34,143 bases of DNA from Oscillospiraceae bacterium (GCA_902780565.1 CACZGD010000010.1:1-34143); one strand, 5' to 3'; shown: positions 16,130 through 23,441, counted from the first letter of the stretch. Made by a program: numbers and translations. Notes: a model not told the origin generated them from the letters alone.

Positions 16130-17554
16130 ATGAAAGTTTTATACGCAGTCAGCGAAGCGAAGCCCTTTATTGCCAGCGGCGGACTCGGCGACGTAGCGGG
16201 CAGCCTGCCCGCGGCGCTCCGGCGGCGGCTCATCGGCTGCCGCGTGGTGCTGCCTCTGTATGAGGGCATCGACCAGAAATACAAGGACGACATGAGGTTC
16301 ATCACCCACATCACCGTGCCGGTCTCGTGGCGGCGGCAGTATTGCGGCATCTTCGAGTACAAGCGCGACGGTGTGATCTATTACTTCCTCGATAACCAGT
16401 ATTACTTCAAGCGTCAGGGCATCTACGGGCATTATGACGACGCGGAGCGCTTCGCGTTCTTCTCCCGCGCCGTGCTGGAGATCCTGCCCCACATCGACTT
16501 CAAGCCCGACATCATCAACTGCAACGACTGGCAGACCTCCCTTGTGCCGGTGTATTACTCGCTGTATTACGCCCAGCGGGAGGGCTATGAGAACATCAAG
16601 ACCGTGCTGACCATCCATAACATCCAGTATCAGGGGCAGTATGGGCACGAGGTCCTCGGCGACGTGGTCGGCCTTTCCGAAGAGAACGCCAGCCTGATGG
16701 AAAACGACGGCTGCATCAACTTCATGAAGGGCGGCATCGAGTGCGCCAACGCCGTCACCACCGTCTCCCCGACCTACGCGCAGGAGATTTTGGACCCGTG
16801 GTACGCCTACGGCCTCGATTCCATCCTGAAGGCACGCCAGTGGAAGCTGCACGGCATCCTGAACGGCATCGATACCGTCGCCAACGACCCGGCGACGGAC
16901 CCCGCCCTGCCCGCGCATTACAGCGTGGACGACATGGCGGGCAAGGCCGTGTGCAAGGAGGCGCTGCAGAAGGAGATGGGCCTGCCCGTGAAGCCGGAAA
17001 CGCCCGTCATCGGCATCGTCTCGCGTCTGGTCGGGCATAAGGGCTTCGATCTTGTCCGTCACGTGCTCGAGGAGCTTGTCACCACCGAGGATGTGCAGGT
17101 CGTGGTCGTCGGCTCCGGCGAATGGCAGTACGAGACCTTCTTCTCCGAAATGGCGTCGAAGTATCCCGACAAGGTCGCGGTCAAGCTCGGCTTCATCCCG
17201 GCGCTCGCCTCCCGCATCTACGGCGGCAGCGATATCTTCCTCATGCCCAGTAAGTCTGAGCCCTGCGGGCTGTCGCAGATGTTCGCCCTGCGCTACGGCA
17301 GCGTGCCCGTGGTGCGCGCCACCGGCGGCCTGAAGGATACGGTGCAGGATTCCGGCCTGAACGAGGGCAACGGCTTCGTGTTCGAGGACTATAACGCGCA
17401 CGATATGCTGCACGCCATCCGCCGCGCTGTGCACGGCTATGCGGACCATGAGGGCTGGGCGATCCTCAGAAAGCGCGCCATGGAGTGCGACAACTCCTGG
17501 GGCAAGAGCGCGAACGAATACATCCGGCTGTATAAGCAGCTCATCAAGGAATAA
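16130..17554 (+). CDS. glgA: Glycogen synthase (GlgA, GT5)
   Basis: 474 residues. It transfers glucose from ADP-glucose to the growing alpha-1,4 chain. GT-B fold landmarks are the N-terminal SEAKPFIASGGLGDVAGSLP, NDWQTSLVPVYY, LTIHNIQYQGQ, a GIDT turn, the IGIVSRLVGHKGFDL hinge, and the C-terminal SEPCGLSQMFALRYGSVPVV plus RATGGLKDTV nucleotide site. The usual KTGGL near position 15 is ASGGL here: the Lys that contacts ADP-glucose in E. coli GlgA is Ala. This may be a clade variant. AGGAGG overlaps the end of glgD. The next gene starts 14 bases later. Confidence 0.95.
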   Translation: MKVLYAVSEAKPFIASGGLGDVAGSLPAALRRRLIGCRVVLPLYEGIDQKYKDDMRFITHITVPVSWRRQYCGIFEYKRDGVIYYFLDNQYYFKRQGIYGHYDDAERFAFFSRAVLEILPHIDFKPDIINCNDWQTSLVPVYYSLYYAQREGYENIKTVLTIHNIQYQGQYGHEVLGDVVGLSEENASLMENDGCINFMKGGIECANAVTTVSPTYAQEILDPWYAYGLDSILKARQWKLHGILNGIDTVANDPATDPALPAHYSVDDMAGKAVCKEALQKEMGLPVKPETPVIGIVSRLVGHKGFDLVRHVLEELVTTEDVQVVVVGSGEWQYETFFSEMASKYPDKVAVKLGFIPALASRIYGGSDIFLMPSKSEPCGLSQMFALRYGSVPVVRATGGLKDTVQDSGLNEGNGFVFEDYNAHDMLHAIRRAVHGYADHEGWAILRKRAMECDNSWGKSANEYIRLYKQLIKE

Positions 17555-17568
17555 ACACGGGGGCGCAT

Positions 17569-18423
17569 ATGGCGAAATTTGTGTTTTCCGCGTTTGCGGA
17601 TGAGGCGGGCAAAACGCTCGCCGAACAGATCGAGGCGCTGCGCGCCAACGGCATGACGCTCCTCGAGCCCCGCGGGCTGGACGAGGGCAACATTTCGGAT
17701 TATACCCCCGCCATGGCGCGGGAGCTGCGCGCGAGACTTGACGACGCCGGGATCGGGATCTCCGCCATCGGCTCCGGCTACGGCAAGATCCGCATCACGG
17801 ACGATTTCGAGCCGCATTTCGAGAAATTCCGGCAGACCGTGGAGGTCGCGAACGTCCTCGGCGCGAAGCGCATCCGCATGTTCTCGTTCTATATGCCGGC
17901 AGGGGAGGACCCCGCCGTTTATAAGGACGAGGTCTTCAGGCGGCTCGAACGCTTTGCGGACTACGCGCGCGAAAACGGCGTGTGGTGCTGCCACGAAAAC
18001 GAAAAGGGGATCTACGGCGACGTCACCGAGCGCTGCCTCGAGATCCTGTCCGCGTTCCGGGGACGCATCCTCGGCGTGTTCGACCCCGCGAACTTCATCC
18101 AGTGCGGCGTAAAGCCGCTGGAGGCGTGGGAGGTCCTTGCGCCCTATATCGACTATATGCACGTCAAGGACGCCCGCTTTGCGGACGGCGGCGTGGTGCC
18201 GCCGGGCAAGGGCGACGGAAACGTCGCCGAGATCCTGCGCCGTTTCGGCGAAAAGGACGGCGAAAAGATCCTCACGCTGGAGCCGCACCTCAAGGTCTTC
18301 AGCGGGCTTGACGCGCTCGAGACCGTCAGCGGCAGCGTGTTCTCCGTCACGGAGGAATATGCCTATCCCTCTAACCGCGCGGCCTTTGACGCGGCCGCCG
18401 CGGCGCTCCGGGAGATCCTGTAA
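17569..18423 (+). CDS. Sugar phosphate isomerase/epimerase-like TIM-barrel protein
   Basis: 284 residues of the xylose-isomerase-like TIM-barrel superfamily (AP-endonuclease 2 fold). Probable metal ligands are visible at strand ends: E143 (CHENEKG), D172 (GVFDPANF), H198 (DYMHVKD) and E238 (LTLEPHL). Members isomerise, epimerise or dehydrate sugars and inositols; the substrate here is unknown. GGGGGCG before ATG 17569 is a weak ribosome site, but the gene starts only 14 bases after glgA and is very probably its operon partner. The stop codon lies within a 20-base tandem repeat that re-copies the last five codons. Confidence 0.85.
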   Translation: MAKFVFSAFADEAGKTLAEQIEALRANGMTLLEPRGLDEGNISDYTPAMARELRARLDDAGIGISAIGSGYGKIRITDDFEPHFEKFRQTVEVANVLGAKRIRMFSFYMPAGEDPAVYKDEVFRRLERFADYARENGVWCCHENEKGIYGDVTERCLEILSAFRGRILGVFDPANFIQCGVKPLEAWEVLAPYIDYMHVKDARFADGGVVPPGKGDGNVAEILRRFGEKDGEKILTLEPHLKVFSGLDALETVSGSVFSVTEEYAYPSNRAAFDAAAAALREIL

Positions 18424-18465
18424 TACTCCGGGGGATCCTATAATACTCCGGGAGATCCTATAAGA
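18406..18465 (+). repeat. Three tandem 20-base repeats across a gene's stop codon
   Basis: Units at 18406-18425, 18426-18445 and 18446-18465. They differ at only a few positions; the core is CTCCGGG(A/G)GATCCT(G/A)TAA. The first unit contains the last codons (Leu-Arg-Glu-Ile-Leu-stop) of the TIM-barrel gene. Units 2 and 3 are non-coding copies. The pattern fits replication slippage. Confidence 0.9.
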
Positions 18466-18469
18466 GCAG

Positions 18470-18502
18470 AAACCGGTCTTTCGTCTTGACAAGGCCGGTT
18501 TT
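18470..18502 (+). terminator. Terminator of the glycogen operon, overlapping the next promoter
   Basis: AAACCGGTCTT (18470-18480) pairs with AAGGCCGGTTT (18491-18501) as an 11-bp stem with one G-T pair and a 10-base loop, then ends in TTTT. The loop and right arm contain the TTGACA -35 box (18486-18491) of the downstream promoter. Confidence 0.72.
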
Positions 18503-18514
18503 CCGTGTTATGAT
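18486..18514 (+). promoter_or_regulatory. Sigma-A-type promoter of the CMD-SDR operon
   Basis: TTGACA (18486-18491), 17 bases, TATGAT (18509-18514). The -35 box is perfect and sits inside the upstream terminator hairpin. The start of transcription should be near 18521, and ATG 18564 follows. Confidence 0.82.
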
Positions 18515-18563
18515 ACTTTCAGCCTACCTTGCAGGTGGGTTTTATGAGAAAGGAGCCGTCAAT

Positions 18564-19112
18564 ATGCCTTACGTCCCGATGACCGAATATGAGACCGCGT
18601 CCGAGGAGGTCCGCCGCGAATACGACGACCAGATCGACAAGCACGGCCGCATCACGAATATGAAGCGCACGCTCCTGCACAACGTCCCGTCCTTCAAGGC
18701 GTATATGGAGTGGTACACGCTCTACGACGAACTGCAGCCGGTACTCGGCGACCGGGCGCTTTCCATTCTGTCCTACGCCGTCTCCTCCGGCAACGACTGT
18801 CTGATCTGCGGGTCCTTCTTCAAGAAGATCCTGGAAGACGGCGGCGACGACCCGGAAAACCTGACCATGAACGAGACCGAGGCGCTGCTGCACACGCTCG
18901 GCACCTGCGTGTCGCTGGACCCGCATAACATCCCCGACTACGTCTACGACGGACTCAAGGAGCGCTTTTCGGACGAGGTGATCGTCACCATCGTCGCGTT
19001 CTGCGGGCTTATGGTCGCCACGAACCTGTTCAACACCGTGATGAAGGTGGATCTCGACGAGGTCCTTTATAACCATAAACTGCTGACGAAGGAGGAACGC
19101 CGCAATGGCTGA
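18564..19112 (+). CDS. Carboxymuconolactone decarboxylase (CMD/AhpD-like) family protein
   Basis: 182 residues from ATG 18564, set by AAAGGAG at 18549-18555. The TTG-initiated extension upstream runs into the promoter and is rejected. The sequence is largely helical, with SGNDCLICGSFFKKIL carrying C79-x-x-C82 as in AhpD-like proteins of the CMD superfamily (PF02627). The His expected four residues after the second Cys is Phe86, so the full redox triad is not present. Members range from decarboxylases to alkylhydroperoxidase partners, so function is open. It overlaps the SDR gene by 8 bases, implying a shared substrate or redox partnership; that is inference. Confidence 0.75.
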   Translation: MPYVPMTEYETASEEVRREYDDQIDKHGRITNMKRTLLHNVPSFKAYMEWYTLYDELQPVLGDRALSILSYAVSSGNDCLICGSFFKKILEDGGDDPENLTMNETEALLHTLGTCVSLDPHNIPDYVYDGLKERFSDEVIVTIVAFCGLMVATNLFNTVMKVDLDEVLYNHKLLTKEERRNG

Positions 19113-19908
19113 TTTTGAAAACAAGGTTGCGTTTATCACCGGCGCCGCCCACGGGCAGGGTCGCGCCACCGCGCTGGCGCTTGCAAAGGAGGGCGCCGCG
19201 ATCGCTGCGTTCGACGTGGCGAAGCAGATCGAATACCCGAAGTATGAATTCGGCACGTCCGCGGAGCTCAAAAGCCTGAAGGACGAGATCGAGGCGTTCG
19301 GCGGCAGATGCGAGATCTTTGCCGGGGACGTGCGGGACGACAAGGCCGTCACCGCCGCCGTGGAGGGGACCGTCGCCGCGTTCGGCAAGATCGATATCCT
19401 GTTCAACAACGCGGGCATCTGCGCCTATGCGCGCCTGCACGAAATGACGGACGAAGAGTGGGACGCGATGATCGATATCAACCTCAAGGGGCCGTTCATT
19501 GTCACGCGCCGCGTTGCGCCCTATATGATGGCGGCGAAAAGCGGCGTCATCATCAACAATTCCTCCGTCATGGGGCTGCGCGGCGGCAACCGCCTGTCGC
19601 ACTACACCGCCTCCAAGTGGGGCCTCACGGGGCTGACGAAGGCGTGGGCGATCGAGCTTGCGCCCTATAACATCCGCGTGGTGTCCATCCATCCCACCGG
19701 CGTGAACACGCCCATGAACGACGGCCTTGCCGCCATGGAGGGCAAAACGCCGGAGGAGATCGCCGAGGCGTCCGCCGGGAACCTGCTGCCCGTACCGTGG
19801 ATCGAGCCGGAGGATACCGCGAACCTCGTGCTGTATCTGGCCAGCGACAAGGCGCGCTACGCCACCGGCAGCCAGTTCGTGCTGGACGCGGGCCTTTTAA
19901 GCGTATAA
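19105..19908 (+). CDS. Short-chain dehydrogenase/reductase of the mycofactocin-coupled (carveol-dehydrogenase-like) type
   Basis: 267 residues. A classical SDR fold is clear: cofactor loop TGAAHGQGR (12-20), NNAG (101-104), active Ser near 154, and Y167-x3-K171 (HYTASKWG). Three features match the mycofactocin-coupled SDR subfamily rather than ordinary SDRs: the GAAxGQGR loop, an insertion after strand 2 (~40-62, QIEYPKYEFGTSAELKSL), and the C-terminal phrases HPTGVNTPMND and LPVPWIEPEDTANLVLYLAS. That subfamily typically holds NAD(H) tightly and needs an external electron acceptor. AAGGAGG at 19089-19095 sets the start. It overlaps the CMD-like gene. The substrate, probably an alcohol or ketone, is unknown. 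Confidence 0.88.
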   Translation: MADFENKVAFITGAAHGQGRATALALAKEGAAIAAFDVAKQIEYPKYEFGTSAELKSLKDEIEAFGGRCEIFAGDVRDDKAVTAAVEGTVAAFGKIDILFNNAGICAYARLHEMTDEEWDAMIDINLKGPFIVTRRVAPYMMAAKSGVIINNSSVMGLRGGNRLSHYTASKWGLTGLTKAWAIELAPYNIRVVSIHPTGVNTPMNDGLAAMEGKTPEEIAEASAGNLLPVPWIEPEDTANLVLYLASDKARYATGSQFVLDAGLLSV

Positions 19909-19940
19909 TTATTTGCGCCGTCCGTAAAAAGAAACGGAAG

Positions 19941-19968
19941 GGTCTCCGCTTGTCCGGAGGCCTTTTTT
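19941..19968 (+). terminator. Intrinsic terminator after the SDR gene
   Basis: GGTCTCCG (19941-19948) pairs with CGGAGGCC (19955-19962), including one G-T pair, followed immediately by TTTTTT (19963-19968). Confidence 0.92.
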
Positions 19969-20045
19969 GCGGGTTTTTCGGCAAATTGCCCAAATTCGGG
20001 AGGCACGATTCGGCAGTTCCGTTGACGAAAATCGGGGAAATGTTC

Positions 20046-20074
20046 TTGCATTTCGGGGAGCTTTATAGTATAAT
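20046..20074 (+). promoter_or_regulatory. Sigma-A-type promoter of the lipoprotein gene
   Basis: TTGCAT (20046-20051), 17 bases, TATAAT (20069-20074). The leader before ATG 20139 is about 58 bases, AT-rich, with no obvious structure. Confidence 0.82.
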
Positions 20075-20138
20075 TCATTCAGATAATGATACGGTTTATT
20101 TAAAGTAATCCGAGTGCATTCGGGAAAGGGAAGTGCTT

Positions 20139-20666
20139 ATGAAAAAAGGAATCGTTTGTCTTTTGGTGTTTACGCTGCTGTTCTCGTTTGCCGCCTGCGG
20201 ATCGGGTCAAAGCTCCGAAAACGGAGACCAAACCAATGTGACCGACGCGGCGAAAAGCGAGACGAGTACGCCGCAGGCTGTTGTGAAGCTTTTTTTGGAG
20301 GCCTGCGCCAAAGGAGATCACGAGGCGTATAAAGCCGTCTTATCTGAAAAAGGCGACCTGGTGGATGACGAAACGTTTTATGATTTTTCGGGAGAACTGA
20401 AAAACCTGCTGAATAAAGACGGCGGAGCGGGTTCGGAAGCGGTAAATGTGGAGCTCCGGATCAAGGAAACCCGGACTCTGCAGGGAGACTCGCTGGCGGC
20501 GTATATGCAGGAGAATTACGAAGCAACGCCGGGCGATTACAACGTCACGCAGGGGACGGTGCTCTTGTTTGAGTCGTATCTCAACGGTCAGGAGATCGAC
20601 GACGACTGCTTCGCCTTTGTGACTCTGGAAAACGGCGCGTGGAAGCTGATGGACTTCGCCTGCTGA
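20139..20666 (+). CDS. Lipoprotein with NTF2/DUF4878-like domain
   Basis: 175 residues from ATG 20139 (AAAGGG upstream; a GTG two codons earlier is less likely). A type II signal peptide ends in the lipobox FAAC-G, so Cys20 should be lipidated and the protein anchored outside the membrane. A Ser/Thr/Asp-rich linker follows, then TPQAVVKLFLEACAKGDHEA, which resembles the opening helix of DUF4878 or SnoaL/NTF2-like lipoprotein domains. The function of such domains is unknown. The gene is visibly less GC-rich and uses more A/T-ending codons than its neighbours, which may point to a different origin. Confidence 0.8.
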   Translation: MKKGIVCLLVFTLLFSFAACGSGQSSENGDQTNVTDAAKSETSTPQAVVKLFLEACAKGDHEAYKAVLSEKGDLVDDETFYDFSGELKNLLNKDGGAGSEAVNVELRIKETRTLQGDSLAAYMQENYEATPGDYNVTQGTVLLFESYLNGQEIDDDCFAFVTLENGAWKLMDFAC

Positions 20667-20748
20667 CCCCGGCGCTTTATCACAGCCAAACGTGTTCTTT
20701 GAAAAATCTGTTGTCAAATATCTGAAAATGAGACAGGAGGAATCTTAC

Positions 20749-22029
20749 ATGAAAAAAACAATCAGCGTTCTGCTCTCCGTTCTGATGCTGGCGCTTCTCA
20801 TGGTGCCTGCCGTGTCCGCAGCGGGCGCGCACACCGTAACCTTTACGCCGCCCACGGGCACGCTCAACAATTACGGCGTGACCGATCCGCTGTTCACCTT
20901 TGTGAAGAGCAATAACGGCAGAATGGAGTTCGTGGAGGACCCGAACGGCATCTATTATCTTGCCAACGACGGGTATTATTACACGGCCGACCGCATTATG
21001 TTCGACCCGAACGATCCCTCTCCCAGAACCACCTACTCGCCGAAGGCCTATGAGGGCACGATCAGCGTGGAGGACGGCGAGACCGTCTCCTTCAAGGTCA
21101 TCACCAACAAGGTCTATAACGGCGCAACGGTGTCCCTGTCCGTCAACGGCAGCGCGATCTATCCGGACGACATGGGCGAGTATAAGATCCTTGCGGACCG
21201 CGACCTCACCATTACCGTGAACGAAAGCGCTCTGATGCGCAATCACTTCTCCGTGAAGCTGACCTCGGGCGAGGGCTATTCCGTCAAGAACATCAAGGGC
21301 GAAAGCGCCCACTTCGCCCTGTACGGGGACGATTTCAAGTTCCGTGTGCGCATCGGCTCCGGCTATTCGGACGCTGACCTCAAGGTCGTGCTGATCCGCG
21401 GCGGCAACGAGCTTGCCGAGTTCATCGACGGCGAGGATCTGGATTCCGCCCGCGCCTTCATCGGCTACGGCACCGAGACCCTGGTCTCCGACGGCGTCGA
21501 TTCCGACGGCTGCCGCACCTATACCATCAAGAACGTGACCACCGACTGCAAGATCGTCGTGTCCGGCGTGCGCACGCAGAAGAAGGCCGATATCCTGACC
21601 TATCTCAAGCGCATTCTGAAGATGATCCTCGACGCGCTGCACATCGATTCGTCCTTCCTCGGCATCGTGGACATGGTCGCCTATCGTGACGTGCATTTCG
21701 ACGATACCGCCTTTAACGATATCGACGCGGACTATATGCTGCTGTCCGGCGTGTTCGATGAGTTCAAGCCTACCATGAACGACGACGCGGGCCGCGGCTA
21801 CTTCACCGTCATGAACGGCGAAAGCGTCACGATCCGCATCTCCACCAAGGATAAGTCCCTCACCTCGCACCTCGGCGCGAAGTGGAAGGTCGGCGACCGC
21901 GATGAGGTCACGGTCTACGGCAACACCTGGACCGCCTCCTACGACGTCTCCACCGGTTACGTCTATTATTCCACCACCATCTCGGTGGATAACATCAACG
22001 GCGAGACCTTCATCACGCTGGTCAAATAA
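20749..22029 (+). CDS. Exported protein of unknown function
   Basis: 426 residues. The start is ATG 20749, with AGGAGG at 20735-20740; the in-frame ATG at 20692 is rejected because the signal peptide begins at 20749. Residues 1-24 are a signal peptide (KK, a Leu/Val core, VSAAG). The mature chain is beta-rich, with repeated Ig-like phrases (ISVEDGETVSFKVITN and a later MNGESVTIRIST) and no cysteine-rich or catalytic motif that I recognise. Near residue 290 is an amphipathic helix (ILTYLKRILKMILDALHI), similar in character to the tail of the metallophosphoesterase at 3114. It follows the lipoprotein gene by 82 bases without a visible terminator, so the two may be co-transcribed. Confidence 0.72.
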   Translation: MKKTISVLLSVLMLALLMVPAVSAAGAHTVTFTPPTGTLNNYGVTDPLFTFVKSNNGRMEFVEDPNGIYYLANDGYYYTADRIMFDPNDPSPRTTYSPKAYEGTISVEDGETVSFKVITNKVYNGATVSLSVNGSAIYPDDMGEYKILADRDLTITVNESALMRNHFSVKLTSGEGYSVKNIKGESAHFALYGDDFKFRVRIGSGYSDADLKVVLIRGGNELAEFIDGEDLDSARAFIGYGTETLVSDGVDSDGCRTYTIKNVTTDCKIVVSGVRTQKKADILTYLKRILKMILDALHIDSSFLGIVDMVAYRDVHFDDTAFNDIDADYMLLSGVFDEFKPTMNDDAGRGYFTVMNGESVTIRISTKDKSLTSHLGAKWKVGDRDEVTVYGNTWTASYDVSTGYVYYSTTISVDNINGETFITLVK

Positions 22030-22047
22030 GCCGAAACCGCAATACGA

Positions 22048-22078
22048 AAGCCCGCCGGTCGGCGGGCTTGATTTTTTT
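22048..22078 (+). terminator. Intrinsic terminator after the exported-protein gene
   Basis: AAGCCCGCC (22048-22056) pairs with GGCGGGCTT (22061-22069) across a GGTC loop, followed by GATTTTTTT. The minus-strand gene ending at 22112 has no separate clear hairpin and may also stop here. Confidence 0.92.
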
Positions 22079-22111
22079 GCTTTTTGCGGAGAAACGGGAA
22101 GTTTATTTTTA

Positions 22112-23305
22112 TTATCGCAGGCGCTCGCCGCAGAAATCGCAGAAGCGCGCGCCGGTCTCCACGGGCTTGCCGCAGCAGGGGCAGCGATCGCCGCCGTCCG
22201 GCTCCGGCTCTTCCTCCGCGCCGGGCACGGGAATGATCACCGGCGGCACCCCGCCGAACCGCGGGCCGTTCGCGCCGAAGCCTGTGCCGATAAAGACCGG
22301 CGGCACGGGCGCGGGCCCCTGCAGCGGTCCGTAGCCGGGCGTCGGGCCCGGTTTTTTCGCGTGGGAGGGCGCCGGGGGATCCACGTAGCGGACCTCCGGC
22401 ATCGGCATATAGGGCAGCTCGCCCGAATGCGCGGGGGCCTCGGCCTCGGCTTTCGCGGGGAACGGGGTGTCGGTCAGCTCGCCCGAATGCGTCGGCTCCT
22501 CGGGCTGCCGCGGGGCGGAAAGCTCGCCCGAATGCGCGGGCTCCGGGACTGCCTGCGAGACCGGAACGGACGTGCCGTCCGGCATGGGAATAAACTGTTG
22601 CGCCGGGACGAACGAGCCGTCGGGCATGGGGATATTCTGCCGCGCGGGGGCCGGCTGCGGTTCGGCGTCCGGCTGCGGCGCGGGGGGAATCGGTTCCTGC
22701 GTCCCGCCGGTCAGCAGCGGTGTGAAATACTGCTCCTTCCCCGGCGTCACAAAGCCCTTGGCGGACTCGGCGATGCGCTGGTGAAAGCTGTCCTTCGTCA
22801 AAAAGGGCGACAGGCAGTACTGCTCGCCCGCGTCGTGCATCTGCCCGTTCTCGCAGGGGATCCCGAGTGAAGAGAGGCGTTCCGCCAAGGCCTGCGTGAC
22901 GTCCTTTGGGAACAGCAGCACAAAATCGCCGCCGTTCTGCATCACGACGCGCAGCGCGACCGGTTTTTTCGCCCACTTATTGATAAAGGGATAAACGATC
23001 CTGCTGATCTCGCGCAGATCGAAATAGCCGTAGATCCGTTTCGCGGCGGCGCTCATCGCCGAGGACGCCAGACTGCCCGCGATGCCGAAGTTCGCGTCCA
23101 CCGTTGCGGCGCCGTAGTTCAGCGCCTTGGAGAGCTTTCGCAGCAGCAGGAATTTTTCCGTCAGCACGACCTCAACGTCTGCCTGCTCCCGCCGTGTTTT
23201 TCCGAAAAAGATCGCGCCCTCCGGGTTGCTCAGCACCTTGCCGCAGTTGGGGCAGTCGCTTTTTTTTTCGGCAAGCTCCTGCTTGCAATAGGGACATTTC
23301 GCCAT
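22112..23305 (-). CDS. Double zinc-ribbon protein with PH-like domain and Pro-rich repeat linker
   Basis: 397 residues from ATG 23305; GGAGGG is 6 bases upstream, whereas a further upstream in-frame start has none. An N-terminal zinc ribbon has C4, C7, C18 and C21 (CPYC...CPNC). Residues ~30-170 look like a PH-like domain (VVLTEKFLLLRK, then FDLREISRIVYP, then FVLLFPKDV). A long Pro/Ala linker follows, with three HSGEL units and two IPMPDG units. A second zinc ribbon closes the chain, with C375, C378, C389 and C392. There is no signal or membrane segment. The family is not recognised beyond these parts; a scaffold or regulatory role is only a guess. It is transcribed divergently from the glucan-synthase gene. 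Confidence 0.78.
   Translation of the reverse strand: MAKCPYCKQELAEKKSDCPNCGKVLSNPEGAIFFGKTRREQADVEVVLTEKFLLLRKLSKALNYGAATVDANFGIAGSLASSAMSAAAKRIYGYFDLREISRIVYPFINKWAKKPVALRVVMQNGGDFVLLFPKDVTQALAERLSSLGIPCENGQMHDAGEQYCLSPFLTKDSFHQRIAESAKGFVTPGKEQYFTPLLTGGTQEPIPPAPQPDAEPQPAPARQNIPMPDGSFVPAQQFIPMPDGTSVPVSQAVPEPAHSGELSAPRQPEEPTHSGELTDTPFPAKAEAEAPAHSGELPYMPMPEVRYVDPPAPSHAKKPGPTPGYGPLQGPAPVPPVFIGTGFGANGPRFGGVPPVIIPVPGAEEEPEPDGGDRCPCCGKPVETGARFCDFCGERLR
22416..22536. repeat. Three 16-base direct repeats coding HSGEL units
   Basis: AGCTCGCCCGAATGCG occurs exactly at 22416-22431, 22476-22491 and 22521-22536. On the minus strand it encodes the (A/T)HSGEL repeats of the zinc-ribbon protein. Spacings of 60 and 45 bases are whole codons. 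Confidence 0.85.
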
Positions 23306-23337
23306 AACGGACCCTCCGTTTGTTGTTTCTGTCAAAT

Positions 23338-23366
23338 AGTATAATCCCGTTTTTCGGTTTTGTCAA
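23338..23366 (-). promoter_or_regulatory. Sigma-A-type promoter for the zinc-ribbon gene
   Basis: On the minus strand, TTGACA (23361-23366), 17 bases, TATACT (23338-23343). No matching plus-strand promoter was found for the divergent gene at 23442. Confidence 0.85.
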
Positions 23367-23441
23367 CCGCCGTTCTGCGTATGCGCGTATGATTTCGGCG
23401 CGGCGGCGCACACTATGGGTATCAATAAAACGGAGGCGCGT

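Noticed and set aside
18439-18464. TATAAT and TATAAG inside the 20-base repeats as promoters
   Set aside because: No acceptable -35 hexamer lies 16-18 bases upstream of either.
18406-18465. Tandem 20-base repeats as a CRISPR array
   Set aside because: Units are directly adjacent with no spacers and include coding sequence.
23360-23393. Plus-strand promoter TTGTCA...TATGAT for the glucan synthase
   Set aside because: The spacer is 22 bases, too long for sigma-A; the true promoter was not found.
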